Source: Streptomyces albidoflavus
GTDB lineage: Bacteria; Actinomycetota; Actinomycetes; Streptomycetales; Streptomycetaceae
Assembly (NCBI RefSeq): GCF_000719955.1
Contig: NZ_JOII01000018.1
Span: 58,506-122,505 of the forward strand
Length of the DNA stretch: 64,000 nt
Direction of reading: 5' to 3'
Part shown: piece after piece, positions 33,701 through 41,643 of the stretch
Position numbering within the stretch: position 1 is the stretch's first letter
Layout: each line of letters opens with the position of its first letter
Translations under genes and position numbers: made by a program
Notes under the pieces: generated by a model
What the model saw: only the letters and a program-made list of their open reading frames with translations
Database searches by the model: none
Told to the model about the DNA's origin: nothing

Positions 33701-33787
33701 CTGCGCGCCGGGTTCCCCGACCGTGTGCCCTCCGTGCTCCTCCTCGACCAGCCCACCCGGCTCACCACCCCCGACCACCGACTCTGA
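30764..33787 (+). CDS. lanM: Class II lanthipeptide synthetase LanM
   Basis: Bifunctional enzyme that phosphorylates and eliminates Ser/Thr in a precursor, then adds Cys thiols to form (methyl)lanthionine. 1007 residues, the family norm. The dehydratase domain (about 100-620) shows LVYKPRPVAVHRHF and DLHHENLIAHGEHPLLVDVETLFHP. The LanC-like cyclase (about 640-1000) retains all three zinc ligands: Cys872 (GGWCHG), Cys917 and His918 (SLCHGEAG). Start: TTG at 30764, preceded by GAGGGGG seven bases upstream, giving the expected length; the longer frame from 30533 adds low-complexity sequence. The only adjacent candidate substrate, 86 bp downstream, has no cysteine although the cyclase looks intact. 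No LanT (C39 protease/ABC) gene is nearby. Confidence 0.92.
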   Translation: MERNASGPGCGAAHPAPGPVPAGRGAVALLENGQRHTGDAAWWLPALRPGERTGQAPDWAVWVERVLATTPAVLAAPEGRYEGLSGFERVLAPFAEAAGERMAAALGGAERRLVDLTAVRAGLVRTVGPRLARIAARVLVTELHRAREAGGLAGDDSRARFREFLRRTGERQGLTALLTAHPVLARLLGRVSLDAADAFAELLHRLAADQAALAEAGLPCGADGHLLVDVEAGAGDSHGGGRTVALLRFADGARLVYKPRPVAVHRHFNDLADWLGSLPGAPRLRTLTVVDSQTHGWVEFVEVLPCRTGPQVREFYRRQGALLALLHALDGTDLHHENLIAHGEHPLLVDVETLFHPALPIADSDDPASRALHDSVHRVGLLPQFLLGDDSALDMSAVGGGRAALSPVALAGWADCGTDTMRLVRRPGRFRESANRPRLHGRPAEPAAYTAELREGFRAAYAALGEARAELLGPTGLLERFRRDEVRVVARPTAVYATLLDETTHPELMREAGARDAVLARLRDGTLGRPALSGLEDEEIAQLWSHDVPVFTVPVGGTALTGVTGRAVPGTVPLSGLARATRKIAALDSVDRQDQEWVIRAAMVSASTAPVHHPAGAGRGPRPAAAPEPERLLAAARSLGDQLVSLAYRTADRANWLGLELLGDRYWRLGPMPADLAAGYCGPALFLAQLAGVTGVARYAETASAALAPVAGLLDALHEDPTAPPAVGSGAFAGLGGITYTLLETERLLGEPVCAESLPAALRLLEAAAAGERETGVGAGTAGGLAVLLAAHRATGRQETLRAAGRCAERLLAAGPPAGTGFLDGSAGTGWALLRYAERTGSPRIREAGLEALRAAVALLPAAKDDAQGGWCHGRAGTALAVADSPAALADPRLAAWLTTTAHLLRRAEPRPDDSLCHGEAGRLELLGHAALAGARAGLVHRTGVLLAAVEDDGPRCGTPDHVPHAGLLTGLAGIGHGLLRAGFPDRVPSVLLLDQPTRLTTPDHRL

Positions 33788-33873
33788 CCGCCGCGCACCC
33801 GTGCGCCCACGCACCACCCGCACCGAAGCCCGTACACCTCAACCGTCCTCCCGACCAAGGATCGAGGCATCCC

Positions 33874-34065
33874 ATGCAGATCGACGACGCGGCCACCCAC
33901 CTGACCGACGGTGCCGGCGAGAGCGCCGGGGCACATCCGGTCGGCGCCATCACCCTCTTCACCACCGGCGCCCTCGGGCTGCGCTCCAGACTCCTCAGCG
34001 CGTCGGAGGGCGGGGCCTCCTACTCCCACGAACTGCCGTGGACCACCATGACCGCTCCGCAGTGA
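33874..34065 (+). CDS. lanA: Putative LanM precursor peptide without cysteine
   Basis: A 63-residue peptide, 86 bp behind lanM, with GAGG six bases before the ATG at 33874. The leader-like part begins MQIDDAATHLTDGAGESAGA. A double-glycine site occurs at residues 46-47 (SASEGG), after which the sequence is ASYSHELPWTTMTAPQ, holding two Ser and three Thr but no Cys. The whole peptide has no Cys. That fits a LanM substrate in which only dehydration can occur, a peptide partnered with a cysteine supplied elsewhere, or a non-substrate. A strong hairpin terminator follows 12 bp after the stop, as expected for the end of a lanM-lanA unit. It is too short to be called on length alone; the call rests on position, RBS and composition. 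Confidence 0.6.
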   Translation: MQIDDAATHLTDGAGESAGAHPVGAITLFTTGALGLRSRLLSASEGGASYSHELPWTTMTAPQ

Positions 34066-34077
34066 CACCGGGCCGGT

Positions 34078-34104
34078 CCGGAGCGGCACGCACTGCCGCT
34101 CCGG
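34078..34104 (+). terminator. Hairpin terminator after the lanM unit
   Basis: Arms CCGGAGCGGCA (34078-34088) and its complement (34094-34104), 11 bp perfect, 5-base loop. It separates the putative precursor gene from the LAL regulator. Confidence 0.7.
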
Positions 34105-34128
34105 GGCCCGCTCCAGTAGCCTGCGCAC

Positions 34129-37050
34129 ATGCGTGCGACTTCCTCGGTCATCGTCGGGCGGGACAGCGAATCGGCTTTGCTGGAAAGGGCGTTGGGCGCT
34201 GCCGGACACTCCTCGGGCAAGGCGGTCTTCCTCATCGGCGAGGCGGGGATCGGCAAGTCGCGGCTGGCGGGCCGGTGCGCCTTCGACGCCTACGCCCGCG
34301 AGGTGCCCGTCCTGCGCGGACGCGCCACCTCCACCGGGCTCGTCGTGCCCTACCGGCCGCTGATGGAGGCCCTCTCCTCCCGGTTCCGTGCCGCGGGCAC
34401 CCCCGAGGAACCAGAACTGGACCCCTTCCGCCCCGCCCTGTCCGAGCTGGTGCCCGAATGGCGGCGGCACGGCCCCCCGTTCCCCGTCTCCGTGGTCGAA
34501 CTCGCCGAGGCCCTGCTGCGTCTGCTCTCCGTCCTCGGGCGGGAACGGGGCTGCGTCATGGTCCTGGAGGACCTGCACGACTCCGACACTGAGACGATCG
34601 CCGTCGTCGAGTACGTCGCCGACAACCTCGCCGACCTGCCCGTCCTCCTCCTCGGCACCCTCAGACCCGAGCCCGGCCCCGCCCTGGACGTCGCCCGGGC
34701 CGCCGCCGGCCGGCAGACGGCCACCCTCCTCGAACTCGGCCCGCTGGACGACACGCAGGTGCACCGGATGGCCGAGGCGTGCCTGGACGCCGCCCCCGGC
34801 GAGGTACCCGCCGAGGCCCACCGCAGGATCGCGCGCCGCGCGGGCGGCAACCCGTACCTGGTGGAGGTGCTCCTCGCAGACCTGGTCGACTCCGGCACCC
34901 TGCGCCGGACGGAGACCGGCTGGCGGTGCGAGGACGGCCCGGAGGGCGGCGTCCCCACCGGCATCGTCCGCAGCTGGGCCGCGCGCCTGGACCGCCTCGA
35001 CCCACCCGTCCGCGAACTCCTGCTCACCGCCGCGACGCTGGGCAGCACCTTCCAGGTCCCCCTCCTGCAGACCGTCCTCGGCTACGAGGAACGGGCCCTC
35101 TTCGCCCATCTGCGCGCCGCCACCGAGGCCGGCGTCATCGCCCCCGACGGGGCCGCCCCCGACCGGTACGCCTTCCGGCACGCGCTCACCGCCGAAGCCC
35201 TCACCGCCGCCCTGCTCCCCGCCGAACGGGCCGCCACCGCCCGCCGGGCGGCCGACGCCCTGGAGGAACTGGGGCCCGCCATGAGCGAGGACGCCCGCCA
35301 GCTCCTCGCCACCCTCCACCTGGCCGCCGGGGACGCCGCCGCGGCGGGAGCGCACCTTGCCGAGGCCGGCCGCCGGATGCTCGGCCAGGGAGCCGCCGGC
35401 TCGGCGGCCGTGCTCCTCGAACGGGCCCGCGAACTGATCCCCGACGGCCGCCGCCCCGAGGTCGCCGCCTCGCTCGCCGTCGCCCTCGCCGAGGCCGGGC
35501 GGCTCGCCGAGGCGTTCGCCCTGGCCGCCGGACTGCCGCCGGTGCCGCCCGGCACACCGGCCGCCGCGGAGCGGGCCGACGCGCACATCAGGGTCGCCTG
35601 GGCCGCCGTCATGGGCGAGCACCACGAGGAGGCGGGGCGCCGGGTGCGCGCCGCCCGCGCCCTGCTCGGCCCCACACCGCCGCCCGGCCAGGAGGCCGCG
35701 CTCGCCGTGGTCGAGGGCCACCTCGTCCTGCTTCCCGGCGGACTGGGGGAGGACGGCACCGCCGACGCCGCCGAAGCCGCCCGCCGGGCCGCGGCCGTCG
35801 CCGAGGAGCACGGCCTGCCGGTGGTCGCCTGCCAGGCGTGGCAACTGCTCAGCCTGCTCAGCCGGGACCAGGGTTTCGACGCGGCGGACGCCTGCCTGGA
35901 GCGGATGCTCGAGGTCTCCGAACGCCACCAGCTCGCCGCCTGGCGCACGGAAGCCCTGGTCCGGCTCGGCGCCAACGCCTTCCTGCGCACGGGCGACGCG
36001 ACCCGGCTGGCGGCCGCCCGCACCGCCGCCGGGGAACTCGGCGCCCTCGCGCTGACCCAGACGGTGGACGGACTGCTCGCCATGAACGCCGTGCTCTGCG
36101 GCGACTGGGAGAAGGCCCGCGCCACCGTCGACCGCTCGGTCGACGCCGCCGCCCGGGTACGCAACCTCTCCGCCCACCGCTACCTCCTCCTCGCCGACGC
36201 CACCCTCGCCGCCCACCAGGGGCACCGCCGCGACCGGGACGCCGCGCTGCTGCGGTTCCGGCGCGCCGGGGGCGAGGACTCGCTGCTCGTCCCGCTCCAG
36301 CGTGGCCTGTGCCTGGCCGTCGGAGCCCTCCTCGAAGAGGACCGGCGCGGCGCCCGGGAACACCTGGAGGCCGCGGTTGCCTGGGAGCGCGAACGGCCCA
36401 GCCTGTACTTCCTCGGCGGCCGCTGGGGCCTGCTCCCCCTCGTACGTGCCCTGGACGGGACCGGTGACATCGCCGGTCACCGGGCGGCCCTCGCCTCGCA
36501 CGGCGCCCAGCTCGCCTGGAACAAGCTCTTCCTCGGCATGGCCGACGCGGTCCACCGGGGACGCGGCGGCGACCCGGCGGGCGCCGCGGAAGCGGTCCGG
36601 TCGGCCCTGCGCACCGGGGAGGCGTTCCCCCTCGCCCGCCATCTCGCGCTGCGGCTGGTCGCGGAGGCCGCCGTCGCCGACGGCTGGGGCGAACCGGTGA
36701 GGTGGCTGCGGACCGCCGAGGAGTACTTCCACGCGGCCGGGGTCCAGCCCGTCGCCTCCGCCTGCCGGGCCGCCCTGCGCCGGGCCGGGGCCAGCGCCCC
36801 GCAGCGCCGCGACGGCCGCGACCGCATCCCCGCCCCGCTGCGCACCAGCGGCGTCACCCCGCGAGAGTACGAGGTGTTCGTCCTCCTCCCGGACCGTCCC
36901 GGGAACCAGCAGATCGCCCGGCACCTCTCCATCTCCCCGCGCACCGTCGAGAAGCACATGGCGAGCCTGCTCGCCAAGACCGGCCGCCAGGACCGCACGG
37001 CCCTGTGCGAGTTCGCCGCCGAGTGCGCCTCGGCCGCCGTGCCCCGCTGA
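34129..37050 (+). CDS. LAL-family transcriptional regulator (AAA ATPase + LuxR HTH)
   Basis: Large ATP-binding regulator of the LuxR (LAL) family, 973 residues, typical length about 900-1000. Walker A is GEAGIGKSRL near residue 40, and a Walker B-like stretch (GCVMVLEDLHDSD) lies near 142. A long alanine-rich helical, TPR-like middle follows. The C-terminal LuxR HTH at about 905-960 reads TPREYEVFVLL, then NQQIARHLSISPRTVEKHM. Such proteins are pathway-specific activators in many Streptomyces clusters. The start has only a weak RBS. It stands just behind the lanM unit and 154 bp before a SARP gene in the same direction, so it may control either neighbouring RiPP locus or the megasynthase cluster. 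Confidence 0.9.
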   Translation: MRATSSVIVGRDSESALLERALGAAGHSSGKAVFLIGEAGIGKSRLAGRCAFDAYAREVPVLRGRATSTGLVVPYRPLMEALSSRFRAAGTPEEPELDPFRPALSELVPEWRRHGPPFPVSVVELAEALLRLLSVLGRERGCVMVLEDLHDSDTETIAVVEYVADNLADLPVLLLGTLRPEPGPALDVARAAAGRQTATLLELGPLDDTQVHRMAEACLDAAPGEVPAEAHRRIARRAGGNPYLVEVLLADLVDSGTLRRTETGWRCEDGPEGGVPTGIVRSWAARLDRLDPPVRELLLTAATLGSTFQVPLLQTVLGYEERALFAHLRAATEAGVIAPDGAAPDRYAFRHALTAEALTAALLPAERAATARRAADALEELGPAMSEDARQLLATLHLAAGDAAAAGAHLAEAGRRMLGQGAAGSAAVLLERARELIPDGRRPEVAASLAVALAEAGRLAEAFALAAGLPPVPPGTPAAAERADAHIRVAWAAVMGEHHEEAGRRVRAARALLGPTPPPGQEAALAVVEGHLVLLPGGLGEDGTADAAEAARRAAAVAEEHGLPVVACQAWQLLSLLSRDQGFDAADACLERMLEVSERHQLAAWRTEALVRLGANAFLRTGDATRLAAARTAAGELGALALTQTVDGLLAMNAVLCGDWEKARATVDRSVDAAARVRNLSAHRYLLLADATLAAHQGHRRDRDAALLRFRRAGGEDSLLVPLQRGLCLAVGALLEEDRRGAREHLEAAVAWERERPSLYFLGGRWGLLPLVRALDGTGDIAGHRAALASHGAQLAWNKLFLGMADAVHRGRGGDPAGAAEAVRSALRTGEAFPLARHLALRLVAEAAVADGWGEPVRWLRTAEEYFHAAGVQPVASACRAALRRAGASAPQRRDGRDRIPAPLRTSGVTPREYEVFVLLPDRPGNQQIARHLSISPRTVEKHMASLLAKTGRQDRTALCEFAAECASAAVPR

Positions 37051-37204
37051 CCGGGCACCTGGGGGCCGTGGGGGATTTTCGGGCGGGGGCCCGGCGGAAA
37101 GGTAGGGGGAACGCCCCGATGCCGTGGCCGGGCCCCGCCGGGCAGCATCGCGGTGGGGCACGCGTGACCACCGTGCCCGGACAACGGAGCTGGGAGGCCC
37201 GCCC

Positions 37205-39007
37205 GTGACCCCTGCGCCCCGCACCAGCGCGCACCCGTCCCGACCGCACTTCACCGTCCTCGGGCCCCTCGCCGCCCACCGCGAGGGCGTGCCGCTCTCC
37301 CTCGGGCCGCTCAAACAGCGCCTCGTCCTGGGCCTGTTGCTCAGCAGACCCAACACCCCCGTCGGCACCGACGCGCTCACCGACGCCGTCTGGCCCGACG
37401 ACCCGCCACGCACCGCCCGCAAGAACCTCCAGGTCTACGTCAGCAGCCTGCGCACCCTGCTCGGCGACGGCCGCACCGCCTCCCCGGACCTCCTCGTCCA
37501 CGACTGCGGCGGCTACGCGCTGCGCGTCGAGGACGACGAGGTGGACGCCCTGCGGATGCGGCGGCTCGCCCGGTCCGCCGCCGGGCTCGAACCCGCCTCC
37601 GCCGCCGGACCGCTGCGCGAGGCGGTGGGCCTGTGGCAGGGCACGCCCCTGCACGACCTGCGGCGTTCTCCCGCCCTCGCGGCCGAGGGGGAACGCCTGG
37701 AGCGCCGGTGCCTTTCCGTCCACGAGGAGTGGGCGGAATGCGAACTGGCCCTCGGCCGCGGCCCGGCCGTCGTGGAGGAACTGCGCGAGCTGGCCGAGCG
37801 GCATCCCCTCCGCGAACGTCTGCACGCGGCCTGGATGACCGCCCTGCACCAGTCCGGGCGCCGGTCCGAGGCGCTGGCCGTCTACGACGAGTACCGGCAG
37901 GAACTCGCCCGGGAACTCGGCCTCGAACCGGGCGGTGCCATGGCCGACCGCTACCGGGAAGTCCTCTCCGCCGCCCGGACCCACCCCACCGCCCGGCCCG
38001 CCACCCCCGCCGAACTGCCCCCGGACCCGACCGCGTTCACCGGGCGCGGCGGCCAGCTCCGCGAACTCATCGACGCGCTCGACCGGTCCGGCGGGGAGGG
38101 TGGCACCGTGCTGCTCACCGGTCCGGCGGGCAGCGGCAAGACCACCCTCGCCGTACGGGCCGCCCGGCTGCTCGCCGACCGCTACCCCGACGGCTGCCTC
38201 CTCGTCCGGCTCCGCGACAGCACCGGCGCCGCCCGCCCGGCCGCCACCGTCCTGGACCGGCTGGCCGGCCTCACCGGGGTCCCCGCGACGCCGCAGGCCT
38301 GGCGTCGCTGGCTGGTACGGCACCGTGCCCTGGTGGTGCTGGACGACGCCCCCGGCGAGGACGCCGTGCGGGGGCTGCTGCCGGCGGACGGCCGGTCGGG
38401 TGTCGTGGTCACCGCCCGGGGGCTGCTGGGCGGTCTCGCGCCGGTCGGCCGGGTGGACGTGCCGCCGATGGACCCGGCGGAGGCCCTCGACCTGCTGGCC
38501 CGGTTCGTCGGCGCGGCCCGCGTCGCCGCCGACCGCGGCGCCGCCCTGCGCGTGGTGCACGGCTGCGGGCTGCTCCCGCTCGGTGTGCGGGTCGCCGGGA
38601 TGCGCCTCGCCGTCCTGCGCCACCTGCCGCTCGCCGAGTACGCGGACCGGCTGGCCGACCCCGCCGGCGCACTCGACGAACTCTCCGCCGGGGACGTCCT
38701 GGTGCGCGACCGGCTCGCCGTGGCCTGGCGCGACCTCCCGCCGGCCCAGGCCGGGGCCCTCGCCCGGCTCGCCTCCGGCGGCCTGGAGGGCCCGTTCACC
38801 CTCGCCGAGGCGGCGGCCGCGCTGGACATCCCGGTGCGGGAGGCCGTGCGCACCGTGGAGTCCCTGATCGGCAGCGGCGCCGTCACCGCCTCCGGCGGCG
38901 AGGTCACCGCCCACGCCGCACACTACGAAGTACCACGCCTGACCTGGCTCTTCGCCCGTGAGAACGCCGAGGGGCGGACCGGGAGACGGGTGGGTGTGCC
39001 GGGGTGA
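37205..39007 (+). CDS. SARP-family regulator with C-terminal NTPase domain
   Basis: Streptomyces antibiotic regulatory protein, 600 residues. OmpR-type winged helix (about 15-95: LGPLKQRLVLGLLL, then TARKNLQVYVSSLR). Bacterial transcriptional activation domain (about 100-245: LHAAWMTALHQSGRRSEALAVYDEYRQELARELG, here broken for length). NB-ARC-like P-loop domain from about 275 (FTGRGGQLRELI, TGPAGSGKTTLA). The layout is AfsR-like but without the TPR tail. Start: GTG at 37205 with GGGAGG seven bases upstream; a longer frame from 37124 covers non-coding leader. It is convergent with the LanKC gene, with a gap of 5 bp. A direct repeat of SARP-operator type lies about 4.5 kb away at 43571-43606, a plausible target. 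Confidence 0.9.
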   Translation: MTPAPRTSAHPSRPHFTVLGPLAAHREGVPLSLGPLKQRLVLGLLLSRPNTPVGTDALTDAVWPDDPPRTARKNLQVYVSSLRTLLGDGRTASPDLLVHDCGGYALRVEDDEVDALRMRRLARSAAGLEPASAAGPLREAVGLWQGTPLHDLRRSPALAAEGERLERRCLSVHEEWAECELALGRGPAVVEELRELAERHPLRERLHAAWMTALHQSGRRSEALAVYDEYRQELARELGLEPGGAMADRYREVLSAARTHPTARPATPAELPPDPTAFTGRGGQLRELIDALDRSGGEGGTVLLTGPAGSGKTTLAVRAARLLADRYPDGCLLVRLRDSTGAARPAATVLDRLAGLTGVPATPQAWRRWLVRHRALVVLDDAPGEDAVRGLLPADGRSGVVVTARGLLGGLAPVGRVDVPPMDPAEALDLLARFVGAARVAADRGAALRVVHGCGLLPLGVRVAGMRLAVLRHLPLAEYADRLADPAGALDELSAGDVLVRDRLAVAWRDLPPAQAGALARLASGGLEGPFTLAEAAAALDIPVREAVRTVESLIGSGAVTASGGEVTAHAAHYEVPRLTWLFARENAEGRTGRRVGVPG

Positions 39008-39012
39008 GCCCG

Positions 39013-41604
39013 TCACCCCAGGGTGAGCAGGGACAGGAGTGCCCTCGGTCCCGTGGGCGAGCCCGGGGTGCCGGGTGAGGCGGCCAGGGTGTGCAGGGCG
39101 AGCAGGAGGCCCGCCGAACCGGTCGCCAGGTCGGTGGAGAAGCGGCGCAGACCCGCGCCGGGCACCAGGAGACGGTCGTCCCTCTGGACGAGGTGCCAGG
39201 TCAGGTTGCGTACCGAGGCCAGGACGTCGGGCGCCGGTGCGGTGCGGGCCGGGCCGTCGGCGGGCGCCGTGTCCAGCGCGTGCGCGGTCGCCGTCAGTCC
39301 GGCGCGGCCGGTGAACAGGCCCGGCTCGCGGACGAACTCCAGGACGCACCCCTGGCGTACGCCGGGCAGCAGGCCCGACAGCAGGGGGTCCTCACGGTGG
39401 TCCAGATAGGCACGGGCCACCAGGGCGAAGCCGCCGCTGCCCTGGTCCAGGTAGAGCAGGTGGCGGCGGCCGTCCTTGACCTGGACCGAGCCGCCCGGCA
39501 TCCGTACGCAGTGCGCGGCCTCCCGGTGCAGGATGTCCCGCGCGGAGTCCAGCAGGTGGCGCTCACCCGTCAGTTCGTACAGCTCCAGGTGGAGGAGGGC
39601 GGCGCCGGAGAGGCCGCGCAGCAGGCCGGCGGAGGGCGGGGCGGTCAGCCCCGGCACCGTCTCGCCCCGCGCCAGTCGCGCCAGGTCGCTCGCGGTGCGG
39701 AAGACCTCGGGCGGCGGGCAGGCGCCCGGCCCCCCGGTCGCCCGCGTGACCCGCAGTGCCGCCAGGGCCCGTCCCGCGCGGCCCGTGGCCAGGTCCGCGC
39801 CCGGCGGCGGGGGCCCGGCCGAGGTCCGCTCCAGCAGCTCCACCGCCGCGTCGCCCTCCCCGAGCGCCGCGAGGACCGCCGCCGCACCGGGCAGACCGTC
39901 GAGGAGTCCGCCCGCGCGCTCCGGCGGGCGGCGCAGGGAGGCGTCGGCGAGCCAGCGCACCCACTCGGGGGGCACCTCGGCGCCGGCGTGCCGCAGGGCG
40001 TGCAGCACCCCGGCCGCGCCGTGCGCCGCGCACACGCCGCCGCTGGCGAACCCGTCGGGCCCGCCCGGGAAGAGCCGGTCGAGGCGCTCGGGCGTGGCGG
40101 CGGCGTGGATCCCGGCCGTCAGCAGGGTGCGCAGCCGTCCCCAGTCCGGCTGCGTACCCGTCAGGAGCCCCGCCACCGGGTCGGTCCGGCCGGCGGCCGG
40201 GGTGAGAGCCGCCGGGCGCGGGGGTCCGGCGTCCGGGCCGAGCCGGTAGCGGTCGCGGGCCCAGCGCTCCAGCACCAGGGCCTTGCGGCGGTCGTGGCCC
40301 GCCATCTCGGTGAGCGGCATCAGCATGTGCAGCCAGGTCGACCACAGGGCGTACGCGTCGGCCTCCGCGCCCGCGGTGCCGGCCGGCGCCTGCATGCCGA
40401 AGGCGCCCGCGAACGGGCTCGGGTCGTCCAGCTCCGTCGCGTACTCGAAGTCGATGAGGACCAGGCGGCCGTCGGGGCGCAGCACGATGTTGGCGGGGTG
40501 CAGGTCGCCGAAGCGCAGGCCGCGGGCGTGGACGGCGGCCAGGGCCGAGGCCAGCCGGTCCGTCACCTCGTCCACCCAGGCTCGGTAGGCGGCGAGTTCG
40601 GCGTCGGAGCGCTCCCCGCGGACCAGGGCGTACCGGGCGACGATCTCCTCGAAGAGCGTGCGGCCCTCGACGTGCTCCTCGACCAGGAAGTGGTGCTCCC
40701 AGACGGTGCGCACCCCGTGCACCCGTGGCACGCACTCCAGTCCGGCCAGCCGCCGCAGGGCCCGGTGTTCGCGGTGCAGACGGGTGACCGCGTCGTCGCC
40801 CGCCGAGTCCAGGCCGCAGTGCGGGCGTGCCTCGCGCAGGACGACCCGCTCGCCGGACTCGCGGTGCCGGGCGAGGTAGATGCCGCCCGCGTTGGAGAAC
40901 TGGAGGGCGCGCTCGACCACGTACGGGAAGCTGTCGTCCCGGGCCGCCGCGCGGGCCGCCAGGTGCGGGCCCAGCTCCGGCGGCACGGTCACCCACGGAG
41001 GCACCCGGAAGACCACGTCACGCTCGTCGGGGACCAGCCGCCCGTCCGGGGCGCGCAGCGCGGGGACCGTGCTGCCGTCCGCCGCCCGGCACCAGCGGTC
41101 GGTGAAGGAGCCGTACCGGACGTAGACGGGAGCGTCCCCGATCCGCAGGTCGCTGAGGATGTAGGGGCCGCGGCGGCCGTCGAGCGCCGCCGACAGCTCG
41201 GCCACCAGCCGCAGGAAGGCGGGCTCGTCCGGCGGGTAGACGGTGATGAACTTGCCGCTGCTGCCGCGCGCCATGTACTTGTCCGACATCAGCGCGAGCG
41301 CCTGGCGGCTGCGCAGGAATTTGACGGGCACCCCGTGGCGCAGGCAGATCCGCACAGTCTCCCGCAGCGTCGCGGCGGCCTCCTCGGGAACAGTGGAGAC
41401 GTGGATCTTCCACCCCTGCTCGGTGACCGGCGCCCCCTCGGGCCGCAGCGAGGTCCACAGCCCGGAGCGCCCCTTGTCCCACCCGGGCAGCGCCGCCCGC
41501 CGGTCCAGCGCGAACCTGGTCCCCTCGTCGGGGAGCCGCGCGGGCGTCTCGTAGTACGTCGGGTCGGCGAGCGAGTAGAGCTGGTTCTGGTGGAGGCCGG
41601 GCAC
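39013..41604 (-). CDS. lanKC: Class III lanthipeptide synthetase LanKC (RamC-like)
   Basis: Three-domain enzyme of 863 residues: N-terminal lyase (about 1-215, with KFLRSRQALALMSDKY), Ser/Thr-kinase-like domain (about 225-480, with GLRFGDLHPANIVL and LIDFEYA as catalytic and metal loops) and a LanC-like cyclase (about 530-863). The cyclase lacks the zinc-ligand motifs WCxG and CHG seen in the LanM of this window, reading DQGSGGFA and TGRAGLTA in comparable places, as is normal for class III. It phosphorylates precursor Ser/Thr with an NTP, eliminates phosphate, and forms lanthionine or labionin. GTG start at 41604, with AAAGG upstream. It is third in a minus-strand unit: precursor (43329), MFS exporter, LanKC, with 39 bp between the last two. 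Confidence 0.93.
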   Translation of the reverse strand: MPGLHQNQLYSLADPTYYETPARLPDEGTRFALDRRAALPGWDKGRSGLWTSLRPEGAPVTEQGWKIHVSTVPEEAAATLRETVRICLRHGVPVKFLRSRQALALMSDKYMARGSSGKFITVYPPDEPAFLRLVAELSAALDGRRGPYILSDLRIGDAPVYVRYGSFTDRWCRAADGSTVPALRAPDGRLVPDERDVVFRVPPWVTVPPELGPHLAARAAARDDSFPYVVERALQFSNAGGIYLARHRESGERVVLREARPHCGLDSAGDDAVTRLHREHRALRRLAGLECVPRVHGVRTVWEHHFLVEEHVEGRTLFEEIVARYALVRGERSDAELAAYRAWVDEVTDRLASALAAVHARGLRFGDLHPANIVLRPDGRLVLIDFEYATELDDPSPFAGAFGMQAPAGTAGAEADAYALWSTWLHMLMPLTEMAGHDRRKALVLERWARDRYRLGPDAGPPRPAALTPAAGRTDPVAGLLTGTQPDWGRLRTLLTAGIHAAATPERLDRLFPGGPDGFASGGVCAAHGAAGVLHALRHAGAEVPPEWVRWLADASLRRPPERAGGLLDGLPGAAAVLAALGEGDAAVELLERTSAGPPPPGADLATGRAGRALAALRVTRATGGPGACPPPEVFRTASDLARLARGETVPGLTAPPSAGLLRGLSGAALLHLELYELTGERHLLDSARDILHREAAHCVRMPGGSVQVKDGRRHLLYLDQGSGGFALVARAYLDHREDPLLSGLLPGVRQGCVLEFVREPGLFTGRAGLTATAHALDTAPADGPARTAPAPDVLASVRNLTWHLVQRDDRLLVPGAGLRRFSTDLATGSAGLLLALHTLAASPGTPGSPTGPRALLSLLTLG

Positions 41605-41643
41605 GGTCCGCCGCCTTTCTGCCGGGGAGGTGAGCGGGTCGGG

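Noticed and set aside
33762..33965. Minus-strand small ORF over the LanM precursor as an alternative Cys-containing precursor
   Set aside because: It contains cysteines but is antisense, lacks an RBS, and has no leader-like composition or terminator in the right orientation.
37124..37204. Extended SARP N-terminus
   Set aside because: The additional 27 residues precede a well-placed GGGAGG and GTG, and are not part of the winged-helix domain.
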